Below are positions 35,301 to 48,055 of a stretch of DNA of 64,000 bases, in pieces (the stretch's first letter is position 1; the number at the start of each line of letters is the position of its first letter). The position numbers and the translations under genes are program-made. This stretch comes from Hydractinia symbiolongicarpus (lineage: Eukaryota > Cnidaria > Hydrozoa > Anthoathecata > Hydractiniidae), in contig NC_079875.1 of the NCBI RefSeq assembly GCF_029227915.1, positions 30,881,501 through 30,945,500 on the forward strand, in the 5' to 3' direction. A model generated the notes under the pieces. It made no database searches and had not been told where the DNA came from. It saw nothing but the letters and a program-made list of their open reading frames with translations.

Positions 35301-36060
35301 CTGCAAATATATAACACTCGTCTCTTTTAAATGCCTAGTTTGTCAATTTTACGACTAAAATATATGGAACCTGAGACGAGGTTGTCGTCCCTAAATGACA
35401 ATTATCTTGTATCATGTTGTCGTCCCTAAATGACAATTGCCTCGTATCAATACGAAAAATCGGAAATATATAAAACTCGTCTCTTTTTAATGCCTCGTTT
35501 GTCAATTTTACGACTAAAATATATGGAACCTGAGACGAGGTTGTCGACCCAAAGTGACAATTATCCTGTATCAATACGAAAATCGCAAATATATGAGACC
35601 CTCGGCTCTTTTAAATGCCTCGTTTATCAATTTTACGGCTAAATTATATAGAATCTGAGATGAGGTTGTCGTCCCTAAATGACAATTATCTTGTGTCAAT
35701 ACAAAAAATCGCAAATATACAACGCTCGTCTTTTTTTAATGCCTCGTGTATCAATTTTACGGCTAAAACATATAGAAACTGAGACGAAGTTGTTGACCCT
35801 GAATGACAATTATCTTTTATCAATACGAAAAATGTCCTATACATGACACTCGTGTCTCTTAAATGCCTCTTTTATCAATTTTTGCGGCCAAAGTATATAG
35901 AAACTGAGACGAATTTGTTGACCCTAAATGACAATTATCCTGTATCAATACGAAAATCACAAATATATGAGACACTCGTCAATTTTAAATGCCTCGTTTT
36001 TTAATTTTACGGATAAAGTATATAGAACCTGAGACGAAGTTGCTGACCCTAATTCCAATA
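32395..36060 (+). repeat. Satellite array, ~124-bp monomer with higher-order units
   Basis: About 30 monomers with the landmarks AATGCCTCGTTTATCAATTT, ACGGCTAAAATATATAGAAC, CTGAGACGAGGTTGTCG, then AATTATC-TTGTATCAATACG and AAAAATCGCAAATATAT. Shortened monomers (~88 bp) alternate with full ones. Blocks of several monomers repeat: 212-bp steps at 32659/32871, and matching blocks at 33341 and 34356 (offset 1015) and at 33891 and 35129 (offset 1238). CCTCGT and ACGAGG within each unit could pair. Open frames across it (FAIFRIDTR-like) are by-products of the repetition, as 124 is not a multiple of 3. Confidence 0.95.
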
Positions 36061-36064
36061 TCTA

Positions 36065-39000
36065 GGTGTTTAATGGAAAAAACGTTTTGACACTAATAGG
36101 AACTATGGAAACCGAATATCTGGGCGACTGCTTTATAATTTTTTATTCCATTCCATTTGTATATAAAGATTTTTCAGAAAAATCTTTTGATTTAAACTCT
36201 CCAGGAGCTATATTTCGTCTTGTATACAAGATCAAGAAAGAAAAATATTTTTGTCCAATCAGAAGGCGTAGAAGTTGCTGACAGGGCAGCAAATGAAAAC
36301 AGAGGTTATAAGATGGTGTCCGCTCCGTATTGCGAAATAAAAGCCGTAGAGTTTGGCTTATAGTAACTTAAGGAACAAGTTGGTTTACTGATAATTACAC
36401 AGCATCTAAGATGATTTCATCTGGGAGTATTAAAGTATTTCATTAAAGATATTTGAACTATTAAGAATTGATTATATCAATCTTATAACCAACTGGGTGC
36501 CCAGATTCCTTAATAAAACCGCTGATAAAACCTCGAGAAATATAGATTACGATGATTGGGAGACTAGTCCACAATGTATCCAGGTAGTCACAATGGGGAT
36601 CTTTTACAATTGATTGTGTCGCTACTTTTCAAAACAAGAAACAGGATAGATTTTATTCAAATTTCTTGTGCTCAGGAAGTTTAGCGCAGACGCATTTTTA
36701 TATTCTTGGGTGCATCAATACAACTACTTACCATTGACAACGAAGTTAAAGGTGTGCTAGTAATTCCACTGTGGAAGTCATTTCCTTTATAACTATCAGG
36801 TGAAATGCTATTTTATTTTTGTTATAATCTGTCTCGTAAATTGTAAATATGGCAAGGTTTGTATGTTTTCGCTCCATTGCATTTTTGTTGTCCGGGCAGA
36901 AAAAAATAGTTCATGGCCGCCATAACTATTGAAGACTAGGTTGTTATAAAAATATATTACGTGTTTTAAGGAAGGCTGAATTGGGCTACATTGAACCGTG
37001 AGATTTTGTGCCAACAATCGCAACTCAAACTTGAGAATCTGATTATTTGTTGACTGAAGGGATGAATCATTGAGTTCTTTGAAATTATGCAAAGCGTTCT
37101 TTTCTTTTCTGATATAAACTATCAACTACGTTTTTTAATTACGCGCGGAGAAGGCGGATGTTCATATTGATGATTTTAAAGTTGATTTTCGTTCGATGTG
37201 ATGTTAAACGTCATTTTGCTAATTAATTTTTTTTTCTATTAGCTATGTATGAAACGTAAAGAAAAAAATGTATTAATATTATAATAGTTTCCTTTTACAA
37301 GATCGTATGTTCATAAAAAATGGTAGAATGTTTAATTTCAGACTTTTTTCTTGCAATAAGATTGCTAAGTTTTATCGGCATTCGCGTTTCTTTCTAAAGT
37401 TATGAGAGTTTCCGCATTTCTAATGTTCAAATGTTTTCATATGTTGCCACAAAGTTTGCAACTGCAAAACTTTCAGTTGGGAATTGCTTCCTGTCATGGC
37501 TTTTACCACTGTGCCAGAATGTATGACAACAGCATTATTTCGTAAACTATGACAATTTTTCTTAGCTTAACAACTTTGTGGTCTGTGCCCATACTACTTA
37601 ATTACACGTTCTTGTAGTTTGAGGTTTTTCAAAGTTTTTTTACATAAGCACAATTAACCCGAATCTTCTGATTCCATCTGTCAAAACCGAAACAGGGCAC
37701 GACAGTGATTTTAACCAAACTTAATTGTTATTTTATGGTAAATACAGCTTATTTCGAGTACTATTTTTTTACGTCGTTAGAACGTTACGCAGAGCACCCA
37801 GCATTAACACTGTTTTGATTAGTAAAACCGAAAAGGCGATTAAAATGTGGTTAAACGTGCAGATTTCAGGATTTGAAATTGGAATAAAATGGACGGAAAA
37901 TTAAATTTAAATTAGCCAGGGGACCCGCGTCTGCCATTTTTTTTTGGGATACTGAACGTAGTGCAGGTAACTTAGTACGCTTATCCATACAGTTAATTAC
38001 ATTAACACCCTTTTCAAAAAAAAACTTTATCGCAACTTCGGTGAAATGGAAACACAGGAAACAGTTTGTCGCTAACACCAGGCGGAGCACTTAGTGCAAG
38101 TATACCATGTCGCACATCTAAAAGCGAAGAACCTTTTTTAAAAAAATTATATCTTAACTTCGGTTTAAACATAAACACAAGAAACAGCCCGTTGTTACCC
38201 CGTATAGCCAAAACAATCACTTAGCAATTTTATTTTGCAAAATAAGTTTGCCAAAGTTGTTGTCAGTAAAAAGAACACTGCATTTAAAACATTATTCGAA
38301 AATGCCCCAGTATTTGGCCACTTTCAGAAATTTTAAAAAGCTCTTAAAACTGAAGAAAAACTTTAAAGGCATAGCAATGAAGGCTAGCTATCTGACTTTA
38401 GTATGCTACCTTAAAATTTCCGTTCGTAGTCTTAAAATTGGTTTAAGATTTAAATATGGCTAGAACACGTGAAAGTATATTTACCTTAACGTGTGAAAAC
38501 GCAGAAAGAAAATAAATATTACAAAAATAAAAAGCGTTTGGAAGAAAAGAAGGATAAACAGAGACCTACAAACCTAACACTGACCACGACCATGATTTGA
38601 TTGCTTCGATCTTCTCGCTGAAATTTAGACTGCCTTTTTCGTCATTTGGCGGGGAATTGGAAAAGTTAAAAGTGGCGATGTGACAATAAACACGGGCAAA
38701 AATAATTTAACATTAGAAAATCGTGGGCAACAAAATTTTAAGGCTAGCTGATTGGTGATTTATTCAGAATTTTGCAGCGTCCTAAATGCGTCAAAAGAGG
38801 AAAATGAAATGAAAACTCCTTTGCATGGTATAAAAATAGTCCGTATTTTGATGAGACCGTAACACGACATTTTTTTTGCACACAAATAGACAGTTACAGC
38901 TATTAATAAACAAATTGCTGTTGGGAGATAAATCCAACCTTGCTTGTGTTGAAACTTGTGTAATTAGTTGCAACTATGCTTAGTGCACCGGTTAAAAAGG

Positions 39001-39330
39001 GATTTCTCTAGAACAGAGACAAAAAGTTCTTTAAAGGAAATACTTCTACAACTAGAATGTCCGTACAATAGGGGAAAACGCAAACTAAACTCTTTTCAAA
39101 TAAATAGACGCTCAGTGTTGCAGTGTTTTCTTTAATAGTTGCAGCCGTCTATCTAGAAATAAAAGGGTTTTAATAAAGTCGTGAAATGGGTGACAGTTAA
39201 AACTTAACTGGCTTTTTTTAAAAAAAGTAAAACTTGTATTCTAGGTTTTTTTTAACTAATTGCAGCTATCTGGTAAAGAAGTCCTAAAAGACACATAGGC
39301 TGTTCAACAGAGATGTCTCAGAGGCTCAGC
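36065..39330. other. No gene recognised
   Basis: ORFs 36066-36281 (+) and 36808-37125 (-) lack motifs. 38020-38070 and 38141-38190 are a diverged direct repeat around ACTTCGGT...CACA(A/G)GAAACAG, offset ~121 bp. Confidence 0.4.
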
Positions 39331-39336
39331 ATTAAA

Positions 39337-39681
39337 TTAAAGGTTTGGACTCCCGCAAAAGTTAAAATACCAACATTTTTTATTTAGCAAGCCCTTGACA
39401 TGATGCGTCGCGCAGCAACACACTTTACACATTTTATTGGGTCGGCCATGATGGGATCCCATCAAAGCCGACCCGATAAAAGAGAAGGCAAATGCTGGAA
39501 ACGAAGTATCGGCAAAACTGAAATCGTCGAAAACTCCTAAACTTTCTTGTTGCAGAACAGGCAGCGATTTGAGAGAGAAAATTTCTTCTTTTCCTGACTT
39601 TAACCTACAACCTCCTTCCAGGAAAGTTAAATCATACATCATATATACGAATGACTTTTTATGTAAACTGAGAGTTTCCAC
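39337..39681 (-). CDS. Hypothetical 114-residue ORF
   Basis: An uninterrupted minus-strand frame starting METLSLHKKSFVYMMYDLTF. The second half has clustered cysteines and histidines (NKMCKVCCCATHHVKG ... KKCW), which could be a zinc-binding end, but the spacing fits no family I know. It abuts the Penelope fragment on the other strand and might simply be an unrelated relic. Confidence 0.25.
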   Translation of the reverse strand: METLSLHKKSFVYMMYDLTFLEGGCRLKSGKEEIFSLKSLPVLQQESLGVFDDFSFADTSFPAFAFSFIGSALMGSHHGRPNKMCKVCCCATHHVKGLLNKKCWYFNFCGSPNL

Positions 39682-39708
39682 CTCTACCTCATGATGCCAT
39701 CTTCTAAT

Positions 39709-40030
39709 GATGTTGTGGGACTTTACCCCAGTATTCCTCGTAAGGACGGTTTGAAGACCATTATAGGATGAGGTTTTAAAAAACTACAAACTTTAGCCGT
39801 GGGTAAGATGTTGCTATATTGATATCCTTTTAATTTAAGAACATGGCAAGGAGCAACTGCAGGAGTTTATTGAATATCTCAATAGCTAACATCCTACAAT
39901 TAAGTTCACCCATACTGATGCGCACCAGTATTTTTGTTTTTCTAGCTGCCATCCATTTCACAATAAAAAGGAAATACCATTTAGTCAAGCTCTTAGGTTA
40001 AAGCGAATTTGTGCAAAGATATGTTATTAA
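39709..40030 (+). pseudogene. Penelope-like reverse transcriptase fragment
   Basis: DVVGLYPSIPRKDGLKTI (39709-39764) is the RT segment carrying the first catalytic Asp in Penelope-like elements. About 75 bp later HGKEQLQEFIEYLN, a stop, HPTIKFTH-, then TDAHQYFCFSSCHPFHNKK and IPFSQALRLKRIC form the conserved stretch after the RT palm. The YxDD-bearing part between the blocks is deleted. This copy differs from the 54-60-kb elements (DVVGLYPSI against DVDSLFTNI), so it represents another Penelope lineage. Confidence 0.8.
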
Positions 40031-40044
40031 TACGTCACTTGTTT

Positions 40045-40900
40045 TTTTTTACAGCCGAACAGATGGACAAGTTAAAAAAGAAGGCACGAATGTACACAGG
40101 TGCTCCATAGCTATTTCTCGGTTTTATATGTTTGGAAGCTATTGAAGAGTCTGTAGATTATTACTTGTATTCTGCCATTTACCCAAACACAAGGCTTATC
40201 GCTCTGGTATCATAATTTTGCAAACACGTCGCGGTATCTATGTTTCATCTTAATGAAATAATTTTTCAATTCTTTGTGTCTTGCGTGGTAGATCGTGGTA
40301 GTTTTTCAACAATAAACGTATTTTTGCTTGGCATACAATACCATATCAAGATGCACGGTTAAATAGAAACTATATCTTCCATAAGTAAATTATTTTACGT
40401 CACCATTCTTATACTACGAGATTGCCCCTTACACGTGTACATCTGAATAAAATCTTTATTAATCGTAAATCAGAATTTACTCATTACCACAAAACATTAT
40501 GTTTCACACTCATCCTTCTTGCCTTTTTTGCAGTTTTGCGCTCCAAATTTGTTACGCCATCAAAACATAAAGGCATCCAAAACAGATCAATTTAGGAAAT
40601 GTGTCGCAATTTGATTTTCCATGATTGAACACCCATTTGTCCAGTATTTCCATTTTGTGCAACGAACGCTCTAAACAATACGCATTTTTTTGTGAGGCTA
40701 AGGCTGGTCCATTGTTTATCTTATCAAATGGGCATTTTATTACTTAAAGAATGCCTCGAAGTTTTTGTATATCAGCCTAGAGGATAGTTTACAATTTAGT
40801 ACCAATAGCTTCCAGATTGGTGCCTCTACAGCAGTTTAGTGTGGCATTCGTGACTAGCCCATACAACACTTGGTAGATGATCCAAGACTGCTACATTTAA
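40045..40900. other. No gene recognised
   Basis: Non-coding; no repeats beyond short A/T runs. Confidence 0.4.
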
Positions 40901-40904
40901 AAAA

Positions 40905-41170
40905 TCTATATAATAATACGCTAAGTGTGTCCGTCTGTCTGTGACAGGCAAAGTCGATGTGTTCATTTTCCTTTGATGTAGCCGAAATTTCCTTTGAAGT
41001 CTCCGAAAAAGTTATATCCATTTTGCTAGCGAGTTTACTTTGTTTACATCACGTGATCAAATTGGAGCAACTTGATTTGCTGAAAAAATTTTAACGGCTT
41101 TTTTTACAAAAATGGTGTCCCTCGACACCGAAAAAAAACAACAACAAAAGAACGGTCCCTTCGTCTTGAA
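40905..41170 (+). repeat. Dispersed element with shared 5' motif
   Basis: Begins TCTATATAATAATACGCTAA, GTGTGTCCGTCTGTCTGTG and ACAGGCAAAG; the first 29 bases equal those at 1749. Possibly a Helitron or another fixed-end element; its 3' end is not identified. Confidence 0.4.
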
Positions 41171-41470
41171 AAAAGTGCAAAAAGTAATTCAGAGAAAAAA
41201 GTCCAAGAAGTGAAGTAAGAAGTGGTAGCTAGAGCTAGAAGTAAAGTAGTAAAGTTAGAAGTAGAAAATAAAGGCTAGAGTTTGAAGTGGATTTAAAATC
41301 AATAATAGTAAGAACTTTGATGTTTTCAGGCGTTTAGTTTTTATGTCACTGGAGCAAGCAGACTCGCATTTTCCAAGAAAAGTCAAATTCTTGAAGTTTT
41401 ATATTTTACCTCTTTTTTTTAAAAAAAACCCAGCCACCACATTTGTTTATGTTTTTGTTGCATATTTAAT

Positions 41471-41523
41471 GTATTCCCTGGCGCGTAACTAATGTATGTA
41501 TTCCCTGGCGCGTAACTAATGTG
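41471..41523 (+). repeat. Short tandem duplication
   Basis: Two adjacent copies of a ~27-bp unit containing TATTCCCTGGCGCGTAACTA. Confidence 0.9.
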
Positions 41524-41529
41524 TTTGTA

Positions 41530-42390
41530 CTAAAATGCTATACATAAAGCTGTTGGCTGACTAACAAACGGAAAACTTTGGTATGTTGAACTTATTGCTC
41601 ACTGTAATGTTATTATTTTTACATTACTATTGTTTCTCTTTATATGGGTTCTACTAAGCATAAATAGCTAGCTTTAGTTTTAGCTAAGTGTTCCCAGTTT
41701 AAGTATATTTAACTGGGACTCTTAGATACTGTTAGCTAGATAATGTTAGCCTCCAAGTTCAGCTCCCCGTCCCATGGCTAGCTCTAACCTATGACTTATA
41801 TTGTTATTCCTCTTTTTTAATTATCTATAGCTAGCTACCTTTGTTTCCAAACTTCTTTTCTGTTATGAGCACGAGTTATGATGTAACAAGCTAGCTAGCT
41901 ACCTACAAAATCTTTCAAGGACTTAAACTTTTGCAGGATAGAAGGATGTATTTTCATGCCCATAAGAGTATAATTATTTTCACATTTTCACAAGGGACTA
42001 CGTGCAATATGGCCAGTGCAATAATTTTTTTCAGAATTTAAAGCGTGTGTTAAGTTATTTTTTACTGTTTTGTTTCTGACATCCTGTTAAACTTTTGTCA
42101 GCCTACACGTATAATACCAGGCTATTCTTACAGAGGTTTGTAGGCATTTGATTGGAAATTTACGTGGGTTTATGACTTTATTTTAATTCATGAGAGGGTG
42201 GTAAGATTGTTTGTGTTTTTATGTTGCAAACTGCTGTTTCTTAAAATTTTGTGTAAAATTTTGTGGGAAAAGACCACATGCAATATACTGAAAGAACAAA
42301 TTTTGTGGAATTGGCCTCCACTAAAGGCTGTTGCGTAAGCTAATGGCTCTTTCATAGTTCGTATTATAAGCTTTTTTTGGGAAGAACTAA
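41530..42390. other. No gene; GCTA-rich stretch
   Basis: GCTAGCTA-type words are dense at 41640-41900. No coding signal. Confidence 0.45.
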
Positions 42391-42394
42391 ACTA

Positions 42395-42990
42395 TATAAA
42401 AGAGACGAGTGTAACATATTTGTGATTTCTCGCATTTATACAAGATAATTGTCATTTAGGGTCGACAACCTCGTTTCAGGTTCTATATGTTTTAGCCGTG
42501 AAATTGATAAACCAGGCATTTAAAAGAGACGACTGTTACTTATCTGCGATTTTTCGTATTGATACAACATAATTGTCACTTAGTGCTACAACCTCCGCAA
42601 AGGTTTTTTATATTTTAGTCGTAAAATGGATAAGCAAGGCATTTAAAAGAGACAAGTGTCTCTTATATTTGCGACTTTTCGTATTGATACAAGATAATTG
42701 TCATTTAGGGACGACAACCTCGTTTCAGGTTCTATATATTTTAGACGTAGAATTGATAAACGAGGCATTTCAAAGTGATGAGTCTCAAATATTAGCATTT
42801 TTTCGTATTTAAACAAGATAATTGTACTTTAGGTTCAACAACTTCGTCCCAGGTTCTATAGCTATATAAGAGGGATATTTAAAAGAGATGAGTGTGTCAT
42901 ATATTTGCGATTTTTCGTATTGATAGGGGATAATTGGATTTTAGGGTCCAGCCTCGTATCAGGTTCTATATATTTTAGCCGTTGGATTGA
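42395..42990 (-). repeat. 124-bp satellite, reverse orientation
   Basis: About five monomers of the 32-36-kb satellite read on the other strand (ATTGATAAACGAGGCATTT, GTATTGATACAAGATAATTG). They lead directly into segmental duplication copy A. Confidence 0.9.
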
Positions 42991-44929
42991 AAAACGTTAA
43001 GTCTAAGATTTTAAAAATGCAAATTTTGAAGGAAAAAATTATTCGAAACAACGTGATATTACACAAAAACATATTTAGTATAAAAACAATTTCAAGTCGA
43101 AAAAAATGTTTTGGAACTGTGATTAACCCCATTTGTACTACTGACACACAGGCTTGCTTTCCATGATATATTTCAAATTTACTTTTAGACATCGATTAAA
43201 AAAAATAACTAAAAACTAAGCATTTAGAAATTTATCGTTAGAACAATAACCGAGGTACACTAGTATATTTTGGACATACAATACATTATTTTCTAAAAAC
43301 AAATTTTAAGCGTGATTAAGTAATGTTTATATTAGAAAAAAGAAAGATTTGCATAATTTCAGAAAACTGACTAATACAGCCTGGAAATATCTTTCTTTTT
43401 TCAGTCAACAACTGACTTAAACCTGGGTCGCGATGGTTGACTGGACACCGCACCTCATAATTCATGTCTCATACCTCACACTTTTAAACACGTGTAGAAC
43501 TTTTTACAGCAACCTAGTCTTCATTAGTTATGTTATTTTCGGATATTCTTTAGATCCAATGTTTACAATTTCTAAGAAAGGTGTTAACACCCGAATTAAA
43601 TATAACTGACACCAAATCAAAGCGGAAATAATAGACTAAGTACAGTATTTGGGAACTAATATTCTTTAACTTTTTTGTAAAACATATTCCCCAAGCGTAG
43701 GTTTTTAGTTTAATTGTTTTTTGTGTTTATTATAACTACCCAGTAAGGAATTAATAATGACATTGTATCTTGTCTATGTCATTTATTATGTTATTCATAC
43801 CACGGTTACTGATATCCCACGACATTTTTAGAATAGAAATTCATTAACCAAAACGATTCAATTCTGTGCTTTGTCGAAATTAGCCGCGTTGAGCGAGGGA
43901 GAAGAGTTTTTGAAGACGAGAAAAGATAAAAATGAAACTAACAGTGGTTGGGAAGAAAATTGCAGTAGCCGATGGTAAGTTGCGTTTTTACTGATTTATC
44001 ATCTATTTTTACATTTACCTGATCCAAAGAACGCTCCATCTGTTTTTAATTTATTTATAGAATGACAAAAGAAAATTCAGAAGAAAGAAAAGAAAATACG
44101 TCAGACTGAACCATGGTAAGTTGATTTTTTTTTTAAATTTGTCGATTTTTTAAAATTTGAACAGTCTTCCAATCTTTCTACGGCATAACTTGCTGTATCA
44201 CTTTTTTAGTTTGGTTTCAGATGGAAAGAGCAATGTTAAGAGCCCAGTGGAGTTAGAATCGAGGATAGTGGGTCGCTGTATGTGATTTTTTACTTTTTAA
44301 CATATTTTTATTATATTGCGTACCGTGTGCAATTAACCTGTACGACAAACTGCAATATATAAAAACTGCAATATATATAAAAGTTCTATGCTCTTACACT
44401 TTAATTTGCGAACGTTTCGCGTATGTATATTTTATACATTTTTCCCGCGTATTTATTTTCCCGCACCAAGCCTTTTGGACAGATTTAAGTATTGCGCGCT
44501 CCTTGCAGGTTTTATAGTTACGCTTATTCTAATTTTCACGAGGCTCCTGAAAAATAATATACCGCGCACATTAATTATAATTTACGAAAGTATTCGGCTT
44601 TTCTCACATATTGTTGCACACTGGTAGAACTTTTAATGTTTCTGACATTATTATTATTGTTATGACTGTTTACGCTTTTTTTACATCTTGTGCATATTTT
44701 GCGGGAGAGGGCTTTTGCAAAGTGGATAAAATTTATTTGATAAAGTCTATTAAACATCGCCTATAAATATGTTCTGTAAATTAGCAAAGTTTGACGTTAG
44801 AGCAATATTGACGTCAAAGGAAAGTATATTGAGATAAGTGAAGGCATTGCATTGCACTTTTAAATTTAAGTCTGAATAACATGGAAACGGGTGGAAATAG
44901 CTCACGTCATCTCCTGCGTGGGTAACTAG
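42740..44929 (+). repeat. Segmental duplication, copy A (split by LINE)
   Basis: Nearly identical to 49598-51766, offset about 6858. Copy A carries ~28 bp (near 44815-44842) that are absent from copy B. At 44929 the match is broken by LINE sequence; the rest of the unit resumes at 48056 and runs to about 48322. Confidence 0.95.
43932..44277 (+). ncRNA. Candidate spliced three-exon unit, copy A
   Basis: Exon-like blocks with good splice signals: ATG at 43932 through GATG|GTAAGT (43975); TTATTTATAG| 44061 through CATG|GTAAGT (44116); TTTGGTTTCAG| 44221 through CGCT|GTATGT (44278). Joined, the ATG frame gives only 15 codons (MKLTVVGKKIAVADE) before a stop. The same borders are kept in copy B and in the much older copy C, while coding potential is not. 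A non-coding or short-peptide transcript is plausible; expression is unproven. Confidence 0.4.
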
Positions 44930-47900
44930 ATAGATTGCTTTATTTATAGTCGATAATGTACAAAAGATTTAAAATATACTAATAAAATATACTAATAAAA
45001 AAAACTAATAATATATAATAATAAAATACCATTTCTCTAGTAGAATCAATCCGGAAGCTTTTTGGCTGAAAAACATGAAAGACTCTACTGGAGAAGATGG
45101 TTAGTCTATTAAGACTAATTAAAATCGACTGTTTAAACGAAAAATTAAATAATTCCTAAATTAATTATGTATTCTGCACAGATCCGACATTTGCATTGGA
45201 AAGAAGAAAATTCGCCCATAGCTCTACAGAATTTAACCAAAGACTCTGCAGATTTGATTTCATCAGGAAGAGAATTCCATAATTGGGAGGCTATATATCC
45301 AAATGTTTGCAGTCCATATTTTGAAGATTTTATTCTAGGTCTAACTAAAGCACTTGATGACCTTAAATTATATCCAGTATCATTTCTAAACTGAAACACA
45401 CCTTCCATGTAGGAAGGATTCAATTTCCATTTCGTCTTGTAGACCTCTTTTAGTAATTGTCTACAATGTTGCATATGAATTCTTTTCGTAGAAGAAATGG
45501 ATTCCACTTTAGACTGAGACCTTGCCCTTTTTAAAACTCTATCCACCTTTGAAATAGATTTCCTGCTATTAAATCCCCAGACTAAAGGACAATAATTGAA
45601 CTCAGATGCTATGAATGTTGCATATAATAAACTTTTCTGTTTCTTATCAACAATCCCGGAAATTCTCTTCAGGGCATTAGATTTACAGCTAGCTCTTTTG
45701 CACAGTGTGTTTATATGATCTGCAAAAGTAAGTTGACTGTCAAATTTAATACCAAGAAGCTTTACACATTTGGATGCAGATAAAATTGCTCCATTTAAAT
45801 TTAAATGCCGGATTTGTGGACTTTCTGGCTTTCCGAATATTATAAAATTGCATTTGCTTGCGTTTAATTGCAAGCCATTATCGGAAAACCATAAAGCTGC
45901 TGACCTAAAAAGTTGTTCTAACATATATTTTACTTCGTGAAAGGTTTCAGCTGATGCACAAAACGTATTATCGTCAGCATAGTTACACACTAGAATATCA
46001 GAGCAGGGCGGCATATTCACGTCATATTGAAAAAGAAAATCATTTAAAAATATGTTAAACAGTAACGGCCCCAAAATTGACCCCTGTGGTATACCAGAAA
46101 AGATTTCCTTCCAACAACCAAAAACCCCATCAATACCTACTCTCTGAAAGCGCTTCTTTAAATAGCTCCAAATAAAAGATAATGCACTAGAAGAAAATCC
46201 ATAAGCATGAAGCTTAGCAATAAGTAGCTTGTGGTTAATACAGTCAAAAGCCTTGCTTAGATCCATGAGCAAGGCAGCAACACACTTTTTAGAGTCCAAC
46301 TTTTTTTGAAGAAAGCACATTAGATTTAAAAGAGCATGTTGGCTACTGTATCCTTTCCTGAATCCGGACAAGATAGGGGACATTTTCCCCTCCATGAACT
46401 CACTTATCTGTTCAAATAAGATTTTTTCAAACACCTTAGCCATGTTTGGCAGTTTACTAACTGGTCGATAATTTTCTTTGCAGACCCTAGACTTTGCTTT
46501 GTAGAGTGGAGACACATCCGCAAATTTCAAAGACTCAGGAAAGATGCACCTATCTACTGAGTCATTAAAACAGTGACTCAACTGCTTAACAAAAACATTT
46601 GCGTGAGCTTTGAGAAGATCTGCAGGTATGTCTCCCTCTGGAGAAGCCTTGCCACTTTTTAAAGAACCAATATAAAGTTTTAATTTTTCAACAGAAACAT
46701 GACAGAATTTCATTTCGTCCATGTCAGCACTTTTGGAGAATTTTGATTTGATATTTTTTATGCTCGGATGTTCTTTGAAACTTGAAATAATGCATCAACC
46801 TCGGTACGAGAGCAATCATCAGCTGTTCCTGGATTGTTTTCAGGGATGTTGTTTACATTCAGTGATCTTGTGATATTTACGAAATAATCATTCATGACGT
46901 TTGCAATTTCAACTTTATTTCGTAAAACAGCATCATCTTCGACTAATGAAGTTATATTTTCCTTGATTGCTTTCTCGGAGAAATTTGGTATCACGATTTT
47001 CCAAAATGCTTTGTTGTCTCGAACTTTCGACACGTCAAGTTTTCTGTAATAATTCTTTCTTGCATCTCTGACAATCTTTGCACAGTTATTCCTTTGAATT
47101 CAAAAAGAGTTCCAATTTTCAGCAGTTGGATTCGAATTATATACGTTTCTTTTTCTACTTCTAATCATAATTTCTTTGCGTACTCTCTTCGTAATAAATG
47201 GTGCATGATTGTTTCTAACCATCTTTTGCTTCACTGGCATATGTTTTTCAATTACGTTCTTAAAAGCTGTATCGAGGTTTGCGAAATTCACTTCCTGTAA
47301 CTCCATTGACTTAGTAAGGTCTTTTTGGAATTCGGATTTATTGAAGTTTTTTATAGACCTGTACTTTATAATGCGGGGTTTCTTTTTTGGCATCTCCGCT
47401 TTTATAACAGTCACAGTGAGTTTGTGCCAATCGGACAGTCCTGTCTCTATTGCACAGCTATTTGTGAACCTTTTCTTGTCAGAAACCTATATATGATCAA
47501 TACAGGATGGGTTCGCAGGGTTCTTGTAACAAGTTGGTGAATCAATTAAGTTTGAAAGATTATAGTGAGTTTTTAAGATTGATAATTCGGATTCGTGGCT
47601 GTTGAAGTCGCCCATTATTATACAATTTTCGTAATGAAACGAATCTAGGACTTTACCAAGGTTTTCAAGAAAATAATTGCAGCGTTGATTGGGTGGTTTG
47701 TAAATGCCCAGTACGGGCCATTTTTGTGCACGAAGGATAACTTCGATCCCAACTATTTCGATATCTTCAGGTAAAGAAGGGAGTTTTATAGCATTACTAA
47801 TTATTTCGCAATTAACATACAAAACCAATCCCCCGCCATTTTTGTTTCGGTCTCTTCGATAGGGACGTTTGAAACCATTTAAGGCAATTGAAGCATCGGT

Positions 47901-48055
47901 AAACGATTGATCAAGTTTTGATTCAGATATCAGCAGAATGTCCAAATGATCCTTGACAACCTCCTGTAAGGATAGTACTTTGCTTCTGAGTAAATTTATA
48001 TTTAGATGTCCGATCAATAATTTTGTGGGGTGCAATTTTTTTATGTTTAATAGCG
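44930..48055 (-). mobile_element. LINE (L2/CR1-Jockey type) inserted in copy A
   Basis: The boundaries are set by comparison with copy B, where GGGTAACTA is joined directly to CGGAGTACC (51765/51766). In copy A the same words flank this 3126-bp insert. Minus orientation: endonuclease near 48 kb, RT, then a 3' tail with tandem ATTAGTATATTTT words at 44975-45000. No obvious target-site duplication. The 5' end may be truncated, as the endonuclease frame begins only ~20 bp inside. Confidence 0.9.
45145..48035 (-). pseudogene. LINE ORF2: APE endonuclease plus reverse transcriptase
   Basis: The endonuclease frame (48035-47487) shows GHLNINLLRSK, LLISESKLDQSF, GGGLVLYV, LGIYKPPN, IIMGDFNSHE and SCIDHI, the ordered motifs of APE-type nucleases. 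It continues in the same frame after stops near 47487, 47100 and 46758 as a linker. A frameshift near 46757 leads into a 525-codon RT frame (46722-45145): FRKGYSSQHALLNL, LLMDLSKAFDCINH, GIPQGSILGPLLFN, and CNYADDNTFCA with the YADD catalytic core. The C-terminus ends in GYNLRSSSALVRPR ... LWNSLPDEIKS as in CR1/L2-like LINEs. The RT half is intact; the 5' half carries three stops. Confidence 0.93.

Noticed and set aside
32351-35642. Series of 66-111-codon ORFs with recurring FAIFRIDTR/SSQVLYIL-type words
   Set aside because: They follow the satellite monomer on both strands and change frame with each unit (124 bp); by-products of repetition, not genes.
32395-36060. CRISPR array
   Set aside because: The whole monomer is repeated with no unique spacers, and the setting is eukaryotic.
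42959-43192. 77-codon ORF present in both duplication copies (also 49817-50050)
   Set aside because: Identity between copies follows from the recent duplication; low-complexity hydrophobic sequence without motif.
44388-44627. 79-codon ORF starting at ATG 44388, repeated at 51246
   Set aside because: Hydrophobic stretch could suggest a membrane peptide, but frame and start are in non-coding repeat DNA and absent from the older copy at 18.6 kb.
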